A stretch of DNA of 64,000 bases from Brachionus manjavacas (lineage: Eukaryota; Rotifera; Eurotatoria; Ploima; Brachionidae). This document shows positions 53,600 to 63,949 of the stretch, in pieces. A program made the position numbers and the translations under genes. The notes beneath the pieces were generated by a model. The model was not told where the DNA came from, made no database searches, and saw only the letters and a list, made by a program, of their open reading frames with translations. Position 1 is the first letter of the stretch, and each line of letters begins with the position of its first letter. Location of the stretch: the NCBI GenBank assembly GCA_019054805.1, contig JAHQIY010000004.1, forward strand, positions 868,001-932,000. The letters are read 5' to 3'.

Positions 53600-53720
53600 C
53601 TATTAGTATCAGCTGATATGCAAATTGTATCAGCTGATATAAACCTTGTACCACCCTAATTAAATGTTAATTAATCTCTGCAAAAACTCTGCAAGTTTGC
53701 AAAGCACTAAATGTATTAGA
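53600..53720. repeat. Dispersed repeat shared with 59570-59650
   Basis: GTATCAGCTGATATAAACC-TT, ACCA, TTAATCTCTGCAAAAACTC and TGCAAGTTTGCAAAGC correspond in order to TGTATCAGCTGTTCC, ACCAGCC, GATCTCTGTAAAACTC and TGCAAGTCTGCAAAAC at 59570-59645. ATCAGCTGAT here is also a palindrome repeated twice. Confidence 0.5.
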
Positions 53721-54254
53721 AAATCATTAAAATTAAATTGCAGAGTTATTGCATAAAAACAAAGTTTATAAGCTAGTTTATAAGATTAAATACTGACAAA
53801 GACAAATATTTAAAATGAAGGCATCGTACTCTACTGTAAAAAACACTTTTAAGTTATTTGGATTCTAAATCAATTATTTTTATTAAATTTATTACAGTAC
53901 AGTACAGATAAATTCAGTTATTTTACGTAAATTTACTCATTTTACAAGAAATTCTAAAATTACCAAAAAAACTGCTGTTTTTTTATTTTTCTTGAAACTT
54001 TTAGCTATTATTTTCTAAAAATTAAAAATACGTAAATAAAAGTAAAAAAAAAAGTAAAAAAAAAGTAAAAAAAAATTTAAAAAAAAGTTAAAAAAAAAGT
54101 GATAAAACGTAAGAAAATGTAAATTTATGAATTTTGTTTTGTTTTATTTATTTATGGTTAAATATTTTAAGTGATTAGACCAATCTCCATATTTTTTCAA
54201 TTTATATTTTCATTTTCATTTTTTTAAATATTTAAATTTTAATTAAGAAAAGTA

Positions 54255-54690
54255 TTTTATAAAACCTTTTTTAAATGTTCTATATAAGATTGGCGTTTTT
54301 CGAGACTTAAGCGTTTTTGAAAATCAATTATCGCCATAATTGCTTCTTGTTCATTCTTTATTACCTGCTTTCTAAGTGAATACTTCAGCTCATTTCAAAT
54401 CATTTCGATCGAATTCAGATCTGGAGAGGACCTTACCTATTAAATGCTCTTAAAAAATGTTTAAATATATTCAAGTGTAAACCCAGTTTATCCTGTTTCT
54501 TTCTAAAAAAATTCCTTCAAAGAACTAATTTATGCTTTGGATCATTGTCTTGATATGATATATAAATGAATTATTTTTAGTTTTGAATGGTATTATATGT
54601 GCGCGACTGAATTTGCTGTAGCATATTTCTTAATGCTGTACAATAGTCTTTATATATTTTTTTTTAGTGTAATTTAGATTCCGAATTATA
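54255..54690 (-). pseudogene. Tc1-like transposase C-terminal remnant
   Basis: The minus strand reads SSPDLNSIEMI-NELKYSLRK, QVIKNEQEAIMAIIDFQKRL and a Lys-rich end, with stops upstream. SPDLNPIE-x-WxxLK is the third catalytic block (DD34E) of Tc1-like transposases; here Trp is a stop and Pro is Ser. An earlier QDNDPKH-like patch lies near 54550. Inactive. Confidence 0.75.
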
Positions 54691-54845
54691 TATAGATATT
54701 TTAGACGAATATTTAACATCATAACTAAAAATAAGTCAAAACAAATGTTTTAAAAGCCGCAATTCAATTAAACTCTATTACAAAAAATAATTATATTTTT
54801 TTTTATTTGAAAAATAAAGGCTGAAAAAGATCGATTGTAGTAAGA

Positions 54846-55130
54846 GTAGTAGTAGTAGTTCTTGCTGCGACACCTAACATGTAGAGCATTTTAAAGTCAT
54901 TTTAAAATTAGCAGTTGACTTAGATTTCACCACATTTTCTGGCAATTTATTCCTATTCCTATGCGGAACCACTCTGTTTGAGAAAAATACATGTCTGGCG
55001 CTTACTCCAGCTGTAAAATTGTTTCCTATTTTAGTTGGGAAACTTTCTCACTGGACTCTAATGCTATCCTGTTTTCTGATCTATTCACCAGATTTAAGTA
55101 TTTTTTTCGTGTCCTGATTTCGTATCAAAA
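54846..55130 (-). mobile_element. LINE 3' end with TAC-repeat tail
   Basis: Minus strand: FFSNRVVPHRNRNKLPENVV, KSKSTANFKMTLKCSTC and stop, then four TAC repeats at about 54848-54860. Related to the fragments at 5407 and 44341. Confidence 0.7.
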
Positions 55131-55199
55131 ATGATTGATTTCCAATATTTTAATACTTTGAAAACCATTTCGATTTTTGGTCTTTTTGGTTAAACTTCA

Positions 55200-55345
55200 T
55201 CTATTGAATCTTGGCCAGATTCTATTCCCTTTGGAACCGAACTTGAAGCTTGTGTTTCGCTTGGTTCAAAAAGGAGAGCCTTAAATGTTTTTTTGGTCTT
55301 CCTTTTCGATTTGATTGAGTTGGAATATCTGTACCGAATAAGTCA
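55200..55345 (-). pseudogene. Fragment with GRPKK motif, unknown protein
   Basis: The minus strand reads DLFGTDIPTQSNRKGRPKKH, LRLSFLNQAKHKLQVRFQRE, then stops. The basic GRPKK is AT-hook-like, as at 12880 and 57350. It sits directly beside the pogo-like element but is outside its ends. Confidence 0.3.
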
Positions 55346-55362
55346 AAATCACAATTTTTTTA

Positions 55363-56111
55363 CAGTCAATCCTCGGTATAACGAACAACTTGGGCGGAAA
55401 ATTCGGTATTCGTTATATCGAAATTCGCATTTAAAATGATAGGTACAAAAAAAATTTTAAACCAAATTTTATTTATAAAAAATCTAAAATAAAAATGTGA
55501 GAAAAAACAAAAAAAAAATTTTTTTGAAAAAAATCGTTAATAGATGGTTGTTTGGTAAAGCTACTTTCAATTATAAAATTTTCAATATTAAATAATAAAT
55601 TAATTACATTAATTTCCTGGACCGGCCAAGTTCTTTTCGTAATGTTCTAAAATTTTTGCTTTCGATGACAAAATAGTAGAAATTGTAGAAGCATTAACGT
55701 TGTATTCTTTGGCAAGTGGTATTTTTTTGCTCAGTATTCTTTTTTATAATTTCTATCTTGACTTCAAGAGATAAACATTTTCTCTTTTTGCAAACTTGCT
55801 TTTCATTCATTTTTATAAATTAGAATTTTTAGATAAACAATAATTATTAATTGTCAAGTATTTATTTACTATTTTTTATTATCAAGGTGTTAATTAACGG
55901 ATGTCATTTTTTTAAAATTCGTTATATAAAGGTTTTTTTCTTAAGAAAAGCATTACTCGTTTTTTTCTTAGTTCGTTATAAAGAGGTTTGTTGTTTCAAA
56001 GAAAATAAGCAACCTTTTTTCCTTATAAAAAAACCGGTCCTGGATTATTATTCGTAATATACAGGATTTCGTTATATGGGGGTCCGTTATACAAAGGATC
56101 GACGGGAGCTG
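55363..56111. mobile_element. pogo/Tigger-like transposon, deleted (749 bp)
   Basis: TA dinucleotides flank it (55361-55362, 56112-56113). The left end CAGTCAATCCTCGGTATAAC and the right end inverse (CAGCTCCCGTCGATCC, TTTGTATAACGGAC) carry the CAG start and TATAACG core of pogo-type inverted repeats. TTCGTTATA words recur inside both ends. It contains only the N-terminal part of the transposase. Confidence 0.85.
55606..55812 (-). pseudogene. pogo transposase N-terminal helix-turn-helix
   Basis: Minus strand from Met: MNEKQVCKKRKCLSLEVKIE, IIKKNTEQK, then after a frameshift PLAKEYNVNASTISTILSSK, AKILEHYEK. This is the CENP-B/psq-type HTH that opens pogo transposases (K-R--LSLE-K--II----). The DDE domain is absent. 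Confidence 0.8.
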
Positions 56112-56925
56112 TAAATCTGCTTTCACAATCTCATCACTTTATAAATTGATTTAAATGAATTCACCTCATTACTTGACCAACTGGATTAGATCTTTTTTAG
56201 ACTCTAGGACATTTAAGGTAAATGTAAATGATCACCTAAGCGAAGAATATCAAATAACTGTAGGTGTCCCTCAAGGCTCAGTAATTAGTCTTCTTTTATT
56301 TAGTAAACATATTAATGATATCCCCAAAAGGAACAAAACAAATAATGAATACTCTCGGCTATTTTGCAGATGATCTAGTAACATTCTTCATTTATAACAA
56401 AAAGGGGAACCTTGAAAATAAGATAAAAAATACACCACAAGAACTAGAACTAGAACAATGGCTTATTAAGTGGAAAATGAAGATATCAGTTGAAAAGTCG
56501 TGTCCAGTAGTCTTTTCTAGGTACAAAATAAGAGAGTGATAATTTAACTTAAAAATTTAAGGAAACAGAATAATGAGCCAAAAAGAAATCAAGTTTCTTG
56601 GTATTAAATTTGGTAGACGGAATTAAAGAACGCTGCAATAAAAGACCAAATATTATTAAGATATTGTCAAACAAAAAATGGGGCCTTAATCAAAATACAC
56701 TAGGAAATTTATTTAGATCTTTAGTCGGATCAATTTTAGACTTTTCTTTTCCTTGCTTGAATTCATTTTCAGAAATAATATCAAAAAACTACAAGCAATT
56801 CAGAATACAGCAGTCAGATCTATCCTAAAGTTGAAGTATGATACTCCCTCCAACATGGTGCATCATGAGGCTTATAGTAAGCTTAAATTACTAAAAATTA
56901 CTAGCAGTCTTATGCCATCAAATAC

Positions 56926-59027
56926 ATTCTGCACTATAAATAATCACAAGTTGCACTATAATATTTAAATTGCACTATAATATTTACATGCACTATATTA
57001 ATCAAAGATGCACTATAAATAACATTCTTACACTATAATATTCTTTAATAAGCACTAATATAATTTTTATTTTGCACTAAAATAATCTTTACTAAGCACT
57101 AAATTAATGTTTAAAAAGCACTAAAATAATTTTCGAAAACTTTATTTTCTTTAAACATAAGAAAATACAAATTACAATTACAATTATGTGATTTAGAGAG
57201 AAAAAAAATATAGTGAAACATACATAAGAATAAAATAAAAAATAATAATATTGTATTTATTAAGAAGCCGACTCGTTATTAGATTAACGAATTAAATAAG
57301 CTTTTTTGAATCCAGTAGGATCTACCACTAGTGCTGCTGCTGCCAAAGTGGGTCTTCCTCGACTACGTTTTTTTCCTAATGGCTTGTTGACCGAATCCAT
57401 AGGAATCTGGCAATCTCCAATCTTTAACTTTGAGCACACTCCAATGACGTGCTTGCAAATGTAATTCTTGCTGTTCCAATCGCAACTGCATCGCGACAAT
57501 TTCCATTGCGTTTTGTTGATTTTAATTTCATAAAAGCTGTTTGTTTACTTAGATAAAACGTCAAAGGTCTTCCAAATGCATTTGTCTCTAGCATCTTTAA
57601 ACGCTTCAACATCTTTCTTTTGTAACTTTTTTTTTTGTTCGGATGGTATGTAAAAATGAGGCTTAACGAGCAACATACTTTTATCTTTTTCAAGCCACTC
57701 AAATTCTGCATCGTAGTCTTTTAAAGCGATAAGCGGAACAAATTGGAAAATTTTGCGATTGAGATTTGGTTGCTCATCTGTTCCTGGACTGCGATCGAGG
57801 CTCCAGTTTTTGATGATTTCATGCATGGCACAGTGGCAAAAATCTTCCATCGGCATCTGTCTTTGGAACGTCGAATGTGACTTGATGACTTTATTCGTTG
57901 ATTCAACTGCATTATTAGTGACTGGTATTCGCTCGTCTTCGTCTGTGACAAAACCATGATACCTTCCTGGATTCTGTTTGATCCACCATTCGTCGAAATA
58001 AAACATGAACACAGTTACTGAGTGATCTTTCTTGTTAAGCCACTTGCGCCGCTAAATGAGATATGCGTGCTCAAAGACATCTTATTGACTCTTGCTGAGC
58101 ATTTGGCACCACGAACTGATGAGCAGATGTAGTTAAGGCTAACAGAATTAGCCGATATATTTGTATTTCGCTTTGACCACTTAAATTGCTTTAAGCTCTC
58201 GTGAATTTTGAGTAACTCAATCGCTTCTTGCTTTGTATCATAAATTTCGACTGCGTCATATTGTTTGTTTTCGCCACGACTTTTTTTATTAGGTGGTACT
58301 TCTTCGTCATCTTCGGCGTGTTCGTATTCTTCGTTATCTTGCTCATTTTCGCTGTTTTCGTCGTTGTCGTCTCCTCCCTCAAAATCAATATATTCGTCGT
58401 TTTCTTCGTCTCTCTCATTTTCCATTTCGAGCATTCTACTTGTCATCGACATTTTAATAGTGTCCAAAAATAATGGTAAACTAGTAAGTAATGGTAACAA
58501 ACACGCGAAATCAATATGATTTTTATTTTATTTATTTTTTTTTAGAGTATGGGAAAAAAAGAAATAAAGATATTCGAGAGACAGGAAGTAACATAGTATT
58601 TAAGGAGAAGCCGCGTAAAAAATTACTTAACATAAAATTACCATGTCATGATGATCTACCGTTGAGTAACTAGCTGTTAATTGTTTTAATTTCTAAATAA
58701 GTAGCCGCAAGGAATTTATAAAAGGGACGGAAATAAAATAAAATAAACTTTTTTGAAAACAAAAATAAAAATTAAGTCTAAATTAATATTTAAAATTATT
58801 TTAGTGCAACTCAAAAATTATTTTAGTCCAAATTAGAAATTATTTTAGTGCAACTCATAAATTATTTTAGTAAAAATCAAAAATTATTTAAGTGCAAGGT
58901 GATTTATGTAGTAAAGTTTTAAACCGAATAATTCAGTGCACATTAAATAATGTAGTACTTTTTGGAAATAATATAGTGCAGTTTGGTATTAAAAAAAGTG
59001 CAACTTCTGATTAATTTATGGTGCAAC
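56926..59027 (-). mobile_element. MULE-like transposon with ten-unit terminal arrays, 9 bp target duplication
   Basis: Direct repeats ATCAAATAC (56917-56925) and ATTAAATAC (59028-59036), 8 of 9 identical, flank it; 9 bp is typical of MULEs. The left end (56930-57140) is about ten units of 18-23 bp starting TGCACTATAA; the right end (58797-59026) holds about ten inverted units (TTATTTTAGTGCA). The outermost units of the two ends align over nearly 30 bp. The body encodes a deleted FLYWCH/SWIM transposase on the minus strand. Confidence 0.9.
57284..58500 (-). pseudogene. MULE-like transposase: FLYWCH and SWIM domains kept, DDE core deleted
   Basis: From Met (58500, or MSMTSR at about 58452): an acidic stretch (DEENDEYIDFEGGDDNDENS), a KKSR basic patch, then a FLYWCH-like zinc domain (FKWSKRNTN, LNYICSSVRGAKCSARV, STHISF) ending at a stop near 58015. 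In another frame follow NAVESTNKVIKSHSTFQRQM, HCAMHEIIKNWS (normally after the DDE domain), an in-frame stop at 57543-57545, the SWIM finger LSRCSCDWNSKNYICKHVIG (CxC-x8-CxH) and a KKRSRGRP basic tail ending at 57284. The DDE catalytic region is missing at about 58012. The protein would bind DNA but not cut it. Intact members of this type (FLYWCH-MULE-SWIM) are known in several invertebrates. Confidence 0.88.
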
Positions 59028-59569
59028 ATTAAATACAAGCCCAGTCTTATTAGTGAATTGAGTGAGAGATATGTTGGGACAGGACTGAGTCATTAGATTC
59101 CATTGATTGTCAGACTGGTGGAGAAATACAAAGAAGGTTTCAAATCAAGATAAATTGAATAACCAAGTCCATTGTGTAATTATATTTCCTCTTTTTTTCC
59201 TGAAGCTTTACCTAAGTAAACATGTGCCACAAGTTACACTCTATTTCATTAAGTGTCTTTTTAACTTTCTATCATTTTATTTTAGCTTATCTAATCTTAT
59301 TTAGAGTTTTGATATTCTGAAGGAGCTCTAGCTCTTTCCTTTTTTTATTTCCTTTATTCCTTTTTTTTAATGATATTTTCTCTTTATTTTAATTTTATAA
59401 AATTTTTTATACATCAAAATATTATATTCCACCATGAAACTTGGTAAGATACTTGTTAAGATCTTGTTCAAGATTTTGAATAGAATAAAGTTTGGCATTT
59501 TGAATTTTGAAACAAAGATCAAAAAAAAATTTAAAATAAAAAACTTTCTTACTCTGAGTCTAAAAATTG

Positions 59570-59650
59570 ATTTGTATCAGCTGTTCCTAACTTTATACCA
59601 GCCAAATTAGATCTCTGTAAAACTCTGCAAGTCTGCAAAACAATTATTGC
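59570..59650. repeat. Dispersed repeat shared with 53600-53720
   Basis: Same ordered blocks as the 53.6 kb copy. Noncoding, ends unclear. Confidence 0.45.
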
Positions 59651-60214
59651 TCTTTGTTCCAAAATGCACAAAATTATGAGATGAGATTTTATAAATGTCA
59701 AAAATACTACTTAGCAACTCAATTATTCGAATAATTACTTATTTATTCAGGTGTTTGAGCTTTTTGTATTTTATTTTCTTAGTCAATAATCTTTTTATCT
59801 GGTAAACATGATATATCGATACTGTTTCCTTCAAATATTTTCTAAGAATAAATAAATTGTCATTAAAATCTGAAAATTGGCATCTGTTTTACCGAATACC
59901 CAATCTTAATCTATTGTGCCGTTGTTACTTTAAAATAGAAAAATTTCTGCAAATTCAAATATTTCGGTTATTTTACTTCACCAAAGAATGAGCTTTTTAG
60001 ACTATGTAAAAAATTTAACTGTTTTCTATTCATCTCATTTTTTACCATAAATATTTTTTTTTATTTTTTGTTCCTTAAGAAGCTTTGGATCGAATAGGAA
60101 AAACTATGAATAATTAATAATAATTATAAAAACATTTGCGAAGGAATAATAATATAAAATTTTTTTTTTATAATTTATTCAGTAAAGTTTCCAAAAATAT
60201 AAAAATATTTTATT

Positions 60215-60345
60215 TTATTTTATTTATTTGTTTTCTGTACCGAGCTAGGGCTCCTTCAGAATAAATTAAAAAAATCAAAATCAAAAATAAAATTAAAGTT
60301 AATAAAATGAGATAAAAAAAATCAAAATAAAATAAATAAGCCTAA
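60215..60345 (-). repeat. LINE tail, GAGC/GCTC hairpin type, copy 4
   Basis: Minus strand: TCTGAAGGAGCCCTAGCTCG, GTACAGAAAACAAATAAATA. The 3' UTR part (AAAATGAGATAAAAAAAATC on plus) matches that of 37910-37975. Confidence 0.75.
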
Positions 60346-60590
60346 AAAAAAAATGAAAGTTTAGGAGACATTTATAGATAATTAATAAAAATAAATAATT
60401 AATCCAAATTAATTAATTAATTAATTAAACAAACAAATAAATTCCTTGCTAAATTATATCAAAAAATATTATATAGTTGATCCAGTTGGAACTGTGATTT
60501 TTTCGATTTTGCTTAATAGGCACCTGTTTGACGAATCTAACTTTCCTAAAATTCGATCTAAAAATTAAATACAGTGATAATTTGATACTA

Positions 60591-61575
60591 CGGTTTTTGG
60601 TAATTTTACGTAATTTTTCGAAAAATTACGAAAAAACAAAAATTCAAAAAAAAAGCCATTTAAACTTTTTTCTGTAAATTAAACAAATTAAATAAAAATT
60701 GTGAAAAAAAATTACCGATTTTCACGTAAATTTACGAAAAAAAACGAATTTCGAATCGGTAAAATTAAGGAAAAATTGTGAAAATTTTGGTGAAAATGTG
60801 TTAAAAATTTGAAAAAAAGTTTATAATCTGAATTAAAGGTTTTAATTATTTATTAAAATTATAAATTTTTTATAATTAAGAAAACAGAATTTTTTTTCTT
60901 TTTAATTGGATTTATTTCTTTAACTTAAATACTTTCTCGTATTTTTAATTTTTAATAAAAAATTAGTAAGATAATGATGTTAATATAAAAAAAATTATAT
61001 GAGTAGAACCAAAAAAATTTTTTTTTATTAATTTGAATTAATAGTTTTTTATTATTAAGATCTAAAACCAAACGATTAGTTTTTAATGAATTTTACGCTT
61101 TTTCAAATGTTTCACCATTATGAAAATTAAGCAAGGTGATCTTAAAAAAATCTTTATCCATTAGTTTAGTTTAAACTTAATTAATTGATATACAATTACA
61201 AGTATTAATTCGATAAGTTGAAAAAGAAAAATTAAATTATACCATTTTGCATCAGTAAGCTCCAAAAGTTGATAAAAATTTCTTTTTTTTTTTAGTTTTT
61301 GAAAAAAAATTTAGAAGTTAGACTCCAGGGCAGTTTGAGTGGTTTAATTATCAAATATTTTTCAAGTATTTTTTCAATTTTTTTTTTCGGTCTAAAGCCA
61401 TGGCCTCATTTAAATTTTTTAAAAATTTTTCTCTTAATTTATTTTGTAATTTCTTAAAAAAAATCTTATGATAAGAAGTTTTTTTAAAGTTGATTCCGTT
61501 CGTTTTCAATATTTTTTTTATTGATTATTGAATTTATTTTTTTTGTTAAAAATTGCGTAAATTTACCAAAAACCC
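60591..61575. mobile_element. ~1 kb foldback element with GGTTTTTGGTAA ends
   Basis: Left GGTTTTTGGTAATTTTACGT and right inverse GGTTTTTGGTAAATTTACGC match over about 27 bp with two mismatches. ACGTAAATTTACG-type words recur inside the left end. No coding frame. Similar words at 53910-53960 hint at a relative there. Confidence 0.65.
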
Positions 61576-61579
61576 TAAA

Positions 61580-63400
61580 AAATTTTCAATATATTAAAAT
61601 TTTAAATTAAAGTGCGCCACCAAGGATTAATTTTTTTGTCACTTGTGATGACTAGATACAATTTTTTGACCAAAATGATAAAAGAAAGCATTAGAATTGA
61701 TAATATTTGACATTAAGTTTGTTTTGAAAATAAAAAAAAATTAAAATTAAAAACAATAAAAATTTTGTCGAAAATATTAAGTCAAATCAATCAAGCTTTT
61801 TTTTATTTAAAAAACTCAATTTTCCAAGAATCACAAGAAAAGTCAATGCAACATTTTATTTTATTTCTATAGCATTTTTCAGTTTTCTTAATTCATTTCC
61901 TTTTTTAACTTTTCAATTTATCAGAAAATTTCAGGAGTGTGAATAAAAAATTGCTTTTTATTCTTAAACTAAATGATCTGTTGACTTGCTATAAGAACAT
62001 TTTAGGAATATTTTAAAATTAGATGCAAAACTGAAAATTTGTCAGAATTCAATTTATTTGTCATCGATTTAATCCTCTTTTTGACAGAAAAAATCTTCAA
62101 AAAAACAAATTTTTTAAGTTCCCTTTGAAAATTATCAGTTTAAGATTTAAATTTGATCTAATTTTTTTCTTTTGTCTTCAATTTCATTTTTTTTTGGAAA
62201 TATCCTTTTTCGAACAGAGCTAGATTATCGGAAAATTTCATTTTTGTGAAGTAATTTGATAGTTTAGAATTAAATTTGAATCGATGCAAAATCAGATTTA
62301 ATTTTAAAATTCCTTGGAAGTGAATGTCACTGAAGTCAAATTCTGACGCTGGTATTTTTCAAATAGTCCCTTAATTTAAATTTTTTTCAAAAATCAAGTT
62401 TAATAAAATTTTTTAAATATGAATTTATTCTAAATGGAGCTAACTAATTTTTATATAAATTTGTTATTAATTATTATTAATATTATTAGTATATTAATTT
62501 GGATTAATTATTTATTTTTATTAATTATCTATTAATTTATCATTTATTTTTTATTCTTTAAATTTCACCATCATTTTTTGAGTCTGCTGAATCTTATAAC
62601 AAACAGATTTATTGAAAATCTAAGATTAAAGAGAATTATTTTTTTCCCAGTTTTATTGGGATCAACATAAAAAATACATTTTTTTTAACAAATATCTATT
62701 CTTCGCTCATTAAATTTTTTATTCGTTTATCTTTTTGAATTTTTGTCTCTAATTAAAATTTTTAGTAAGATTATAGAAATTCGTTAACATTTTTTAATAA
62801 AAAGAGTCAATAAATTTAAAAAATAAAGAGGATTTCTATTTTGTCTGTTTTAAATTTATTTTATTATGTTGACTTTAACATTTGAGGAAAAATTGCGATA
62901 TAATATTTAAATTTTTTGGTATCGATTTTAGTGGCCATTTCATAAATAGATCCTATAGTAAGCTATTTATTTTTTTATAATTTTTAATCAGCTGAAAATT
63001 TTTGATAAATTTTTTTTTATTTCTAAATTTTATTATTATTAATTAAAAATTAAATATTTCTGAAATTAATATTTAATTGCGCAAAAGACACAATGTTAGA
63101 ATTCAAAAAAAAAGTCTTCACAGGATTCGTTCCGATTGAAGTAGATATGTAGCAATAAATAAATGTTCTCTTCTTTTTGAGTCAAAATTTTCTCCAATTC
63201 TGTGTCCACATAGAAATTTAAAAAATTTAGTTGCTTTTTTTAACCTAACCCGTGTCGTTACCAGTCACAAAAAGATGATTAATGAATCATTGAGAGAACC
63301 ATTTGATTGAAAAAAATATTTCAATTAATCATAATAATTTATTTACTAAATAAAATACTTTAATTTTTCAAATAATTTAAAGTTATTACATAAAAGTAAA
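61580..63400. other. AT-rich stretch, no gene seen
   Basis: No coding sequence or bounded repeat recognised. Confidence 0.4.
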
Positions 63401-63406
63401 TATTTA

Positions 63407-63570
63407 CAGTGAAACCTCTCAATTTGTCCACCCTTTAATCTGTCCACCTCTTTAAATGTCCACTTTTTTCTTTCCCCCAAACTTTTTCCTATCTAAATAC
63501 ATGTAAACAAACCTCTTTAATCTGTCCATGCTTTATGTGTCCACTCTCTTAACTTGTGTCCGCCAAAATC
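63407..63570 (+). mobile_element. Left end of a second pogo-like element
   Basis: TA (63405-63406) then CAGTGAAACCTCTCAATTTG, a pogo-type terminus. It is followed by at least six copies of TGTCCAC/TGTCCGC within 150 bp. No right end found before the window stops, so the element is incomplete, degraded or runs beyond. Confidence 0.6.
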
Positions 63571-63949
63571 AGGAAATTAAGAACCATATACTATGTAAAA
63601 AAAACTCTATTACTTTTTTCTTTTGTGTTCAAAAAACAGGCGAGACCCAGCAGCTTGAGTAAATTTGGAATCAAAGAGCATGTAATTTTCTTTGTTGTTT
63701 CGGCAATTTACCAATTTTGGGCAATTTCAGAAAAATATAAAAATTCAAAAATTTAGGATTTTAAAACGTAAAAAAATATGTTAATGCTTTTCTTAAATAA
63801 AATTAATAGGCCATTCTTTGAATCCTTTCAAAGGCATTCTGCAAATGAATACAAATAATATTGATGACAACTTAGGCGTTGTGAATTTTGGAACAAGAAC
63901 AAAAATAAATCAAAAATAAATCGAAGAATAAATCGTAAAATAATAATAA

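Larger units (their letters stand above)
56112..59345 (+). mobile_element. LINE split by a MULE-like transposon
   Basis: 56155-56925 encodes MNSPHYLTNWIRSFLDSRTF, ITVGVPQGSVISLLLFSKHI, FADDLVTFFIYNKKGN, LEQWLIKWKMKISVEKS, MSQKEIKFLGIKF and NTLGNLFRSLVGSILDFSF with frameshifts. After the MULE (56926-59027), 59028 onward continues IKYKPSLISELSERYVGTGL and a stop-containing C-terminus, and the 3' end near 59320 has the TCTGAAGGAGCTCTAGCTC hairpin. The dispersed GAGC/GCTC tails at 32445, 32990, 37880 and 60215 are truncated copies of this family. The pogo-like element lies directly at its 5' side. Confidence 0.85.

Noticed and set aside
55851-56057. 68-codon open frame inside the pogo-like element
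   Set aside because: Lies over the subterminal TTCGTTATA repeats of the element and has no domain.
58228-58519. Plus-strand Ser/Phe/Val-rich frames of about 80 codons
   Set aside because: Antisense of the acidic N-terminal stretch of the MULE transposase.
63556-63756. 66-codon open frame after the pogo-like end
   Set aside because: Position would suit a transposase start, but no helix-turn-helix pattern can be seen, so it was not called a gene.
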